From contig NZ_JBNWEO010000017.1 of the NCBI RefSeq assembly GCF_050496765.1, forward strand, positions 269,862-333,861: DNA of 64,000 bases. The letters run 5' to 3'. Made by a program: the position numbers and the translations under genes. Positions 62,216-64,000 of this stretch are shown in pieces (positions within the stretch are counted from its first letter, which is position 1; each line of letters starts with the position of its first letter). Under the pieces are notes generated by a model. It was not told the DNA's origin and searched no databases. It saw only the letters and a program-made list of their open reading frames with translations. The DNA comes from JAEVLT01 sp050496765. Its GTDB lineage: Bacteria; Bacillota; Bacilli; Bacillales; Cytobacillaceae.

Positions 62216-64000
62216 ATGAAGTTAAAGTTTCAATCTGATCTTCCCTACCAACGACAAGCCATTGATTCTATAGTAAACATTTTTAAAGGACAAACAGTAA
62301 AGCAATCAAATTTTACCGTTTCCTATGGCGAGGATGCGGGGATGATTCAAACGGATTTAGGAATTGGCAACCGCTTAGACCTAACACCGAATGAAATATT
62401 AAAAAATGTGCAAGAGGTTCAAACTCGTAATGGATTAGCGCAAAGTGAATCATTAGCTGGAATGAACTTTACGGTTGAAATGGAAACCGGGACAGGGAAA
62501 ACGTATGTTTATTTACGGACAATTTACGAGTTAAATAAACAATACGGTTTTTCTAAGTTTGTGATTGTTGTTCCTTCTGTCGCTATTCGTGAAGGGGTGT
62601 ATAAATCATTACAAATAACAGAACAGCATTTTAAAGACTTGTATGACCAGCAGCCGCTTGAATATTTCATCTATGATTCTGACAAACTGGATCAAGTCCG
62701 TAACTTTGCTACAGCGACCACTATTCAAGTAATGATTATCAATATTGATGCATTCAGAAAAAGCTTTGTTGATCCGGAAAAAGAGGATAAAGCGAATGTC
62801 ATCCACCGTGCGAATGATCGCTTAAACGGTTATCGGCCAATTGAATTCATCCAACAAACAAATCCAATTGTCATTATTGATGAGCCGCAAAGTGTGGATA
62901 CGACACCGAAATCTAAGGAAGCCATTGCTTCTTTAGAACCATTATGTACGCTTAGATACTCTGCAACCCATGTCGATAAATATAATATGATTTACCGGTT
63001 AGATGCAGTTGATGCTTATAATGAAAAGCTTGTTAAGAAGATTGAGGTCATGTCTGTTCGATCTGAACAATCTTTTAACCTGCCATATATTAAATTAGTA
63101 GAAGTCAAAGAACGTAAAGCAAAAGTGGAACTGGATGTTGAAACTGCTGGAAAAGTAAAACGAACTACTAAGACTGCGAAATATGGAGACGATTTATTTG
63201 ATGTCTCTGGAGACCGGGAACTTTATCGTGGATTTCTTATTGAACAAATTGATTGGACGGAAGGAAACGAATCAATTGAAATCAATGGTCATGTTTTAAG
63301 ACTTGGTGAATCTATCGGGGATATCGATGATGATACAATTAAACGATACCAAATTCGCAAAACGATTGAGGAACATCTTGATAAGGAATTACGCTTAAAT
63401 CATCGTGGCATAAAGGTATTGAGTCTTTTCTTCATCGATAAAGTGGCCAATTATCGTGACTATGATAAAGATGGGAACCCGGTTAAAGGGAAATATGCGG
63501 TTATGTTCGAAGAAGAATACAAAAAATTAATCCAAAAGCCAAAATATCGAACACTGTTTAACGATATTGACGTGGACATCGAAATTGATAAACTCCATAA
63601 CGGATATTTCGCTCAAGACAAAAAAGGCAAATTAAAGGATACAAAAGGAAATACACAGGCCGATACCGATATATATAGTCTTATTATGAAAGAAAAAGAG
63701 CGGTTGCTAAGCTTAGATGAGCCTTTACGCTTTATTTTCTCCCACTCTGCTTTGCGGGAAGGATGGGATAACCCGAATGTATTCCAAATCTGTACCCTGA
63801 AAGATTCTGGCGGGACATACGTTAGCCGTAGACAAGAAATTGGCCGTGGTTTGCGTTTGGCGGTAAATCAAGATGGTGAGCGAGTGGCAGATTATAACGT
63901 CAATACCTTAACGGTTATGGCCAATGAATCCTATGAAGATTTTGTCGCTAACCTGCAAACGGAAATGGAAGAACAAACAGGCATTACATTTGGCAAAATT
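62216..64000 (+). CDS. res: Type III restriction enzyme subunit (Res), 3' end outside window
   Basis: This frame is open for 595 codons up to the window edge. It contains the superfamily 2 translocase motifs: METGTGKTYVYLR (Walker A, about 90-102), IIDEPQ (motif II), LRYSATH (motif III), and SHSALREGWDNPNVFQ and RRQEIGRGLRL (motifs V/VI). The C-terminal PD-(D/E)XK nuclease expected in Res (about 900-1,000 residues in total) lies beyond 64,000, so its integrity cannot be judged. ATG 62216 follows GGAG nine bases upstream. Confidence 0.92.
   Translation, partial: MKLKFQSDLPYQRQAIDSIVNIFKGQTVKQSNFTVSYGEDAGMIQTDLGIGNRLDLTPNEILKNVQEVQTRNGLAQSESLAGMNFTVEMETGTGKTYVYLRTIYELNKQYGFSKFVIVVPSVAIREGVYKSLQITEQHFKDLYDQQPLEYFIYDSDKLDQVRNFATATTIQVMIINIDAFRKSFVDPEKEDKANVIHRANDRLNGYRPIEFIQQTNPIVIIDEPQSVDTTPKSKEAIASLEPLCTLRYSATHVDKYNMIYRLDAVDAYNEKLVKKIEVMSVRSEQSFNLPYIKLVEVKERKAKVELDVETAGKVKRTTKTAKYGDDLFDVSGDRELYRGFLIEQIDWTEGNESIEINGHVLRLGESIGDIDDDTIKRYQIRKTIEEHLDKELRLNHRGIKVLSLFFIDKVANYRDYDKDGNPVKGKYAVMFEEEYKKLIQKPKYRTLFNDIDVDIEIDKLHNGYFAQDKKGKLKDTKGNTQADTDIYSLIMKEKERLLSLDEPLRFIFSHSALREGWDNPNVFQICTLKDSGGTYVSRRQEIGRGLRLAVNQDGERVADYNVNTLTVMANESYEDFVANLQTEMEEQTGITFGKI

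Noticed and set aside
56290..64000. BREX, DISARM or type I restriction system
   Set aside because: No PglX/PglZ/BrxC, no DrmA/DrmB pair and no HsdS. Mod and Res motifs are those of type III.

Overview
The window is a chromosomal segment of a Gram-positive, endospore-forming member of the Bacillaceae (Bacillus sensu lato). The basis is gene order and family content: an acpS-ydcC-alr-ndoAI-ndoA-rsbRSTUVWsigBrsbX-tex-cmpA-sprT block, a tRNA/rRNA cluster, tsaE-tsaB-rimI-tsaD-ydiF-moaC-rex, then ydiK-ydiL and groES-groEL. This order closely follows the 0.5-0.65 Mb region of Bacillus subtilis. cmpA (sporulation) and sigma-B point the same way. I cannot name the species.

Layout. (1) 1-760: a minisatellite of 21-bp CGCGGATAAA units arranged in 196-bp higher-order repeats. 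(2) 774-16,224: a mosaic of small and accessory genes: an SMR transporter behind a TetR-type palindrome, a DGC zinc protein, a DJ-1/PfpI protein, modA-modB with a divergent one-component regulator, GNAT, a broken VOC/HepT chimera, yeeI, DinB, MFS, ogt, gltT, DedA and rodA. (3) 16,469-33,496: wall synthesis (ddl, murF, alr), cshA, acpS, the NdoAI/NdoA toxin-antitoxin pair and the complete sigma-B stressosome operon with two sigma-B promoter matches, then tex, cmpA (opposite strand) and a SprT-like gene. (4) 33,748-34,868: an IS630-family insertion sequence. (5) 34,938-41,790: ten tRNAs, 16S, 23S, 5S and tRNA-fMet, apparently read from two promoters. Two of the tRNAs (Asn and fMet) are preceded by 138-bp units made of the tRNA's own 5' end plus a conserved insert. 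(6) 42,012-52,654: t6A biosynthesis genes (tsaD carries a frameshift), a DnaA-box cluster, ydiF, moaC, rex, yhbD with a decayed bactofilin gene, ydiK-ydiL and the CIRCE-controlled groESL operon. (7) 52,748-64,000: an acquired island just after groEL with two paralogous tyrosine recombinases, a broken DUF7662 gene, an excisionase-like HTH gene, and a four-gene operon: PLD-SNF2 helicase, DUF4391 protein, type III methyltransferase (Mod) and type III restriction subunit (Res, cut off by the window end).

How the genes work together. The 25.5-30.4 kb operon is a full stress-signalling pathway: RsbR/RsbS sequester RsbT, RsbT activates the phosphatase RsbU, RsbU dephosphorylates RsbV, RsbV pulls RsbW off sigma-B, and RsbX resets the stressosome. 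tsaE/tsaB/tsaD make the t6A37 modification of tRNAs. The 3' island is most simply a restriction-modification defence island in the same chromosomal niche (downstream of groEL) where B. subtilis 168 keeps its unrelated BsuM system. The strongest leads for new biology are the tRNA-5'-end/insert units (35,009-35,146 and 41,300-41,713), which share sequence and a supported stem, and the helicase-DUF4391-Mod-Res operon.
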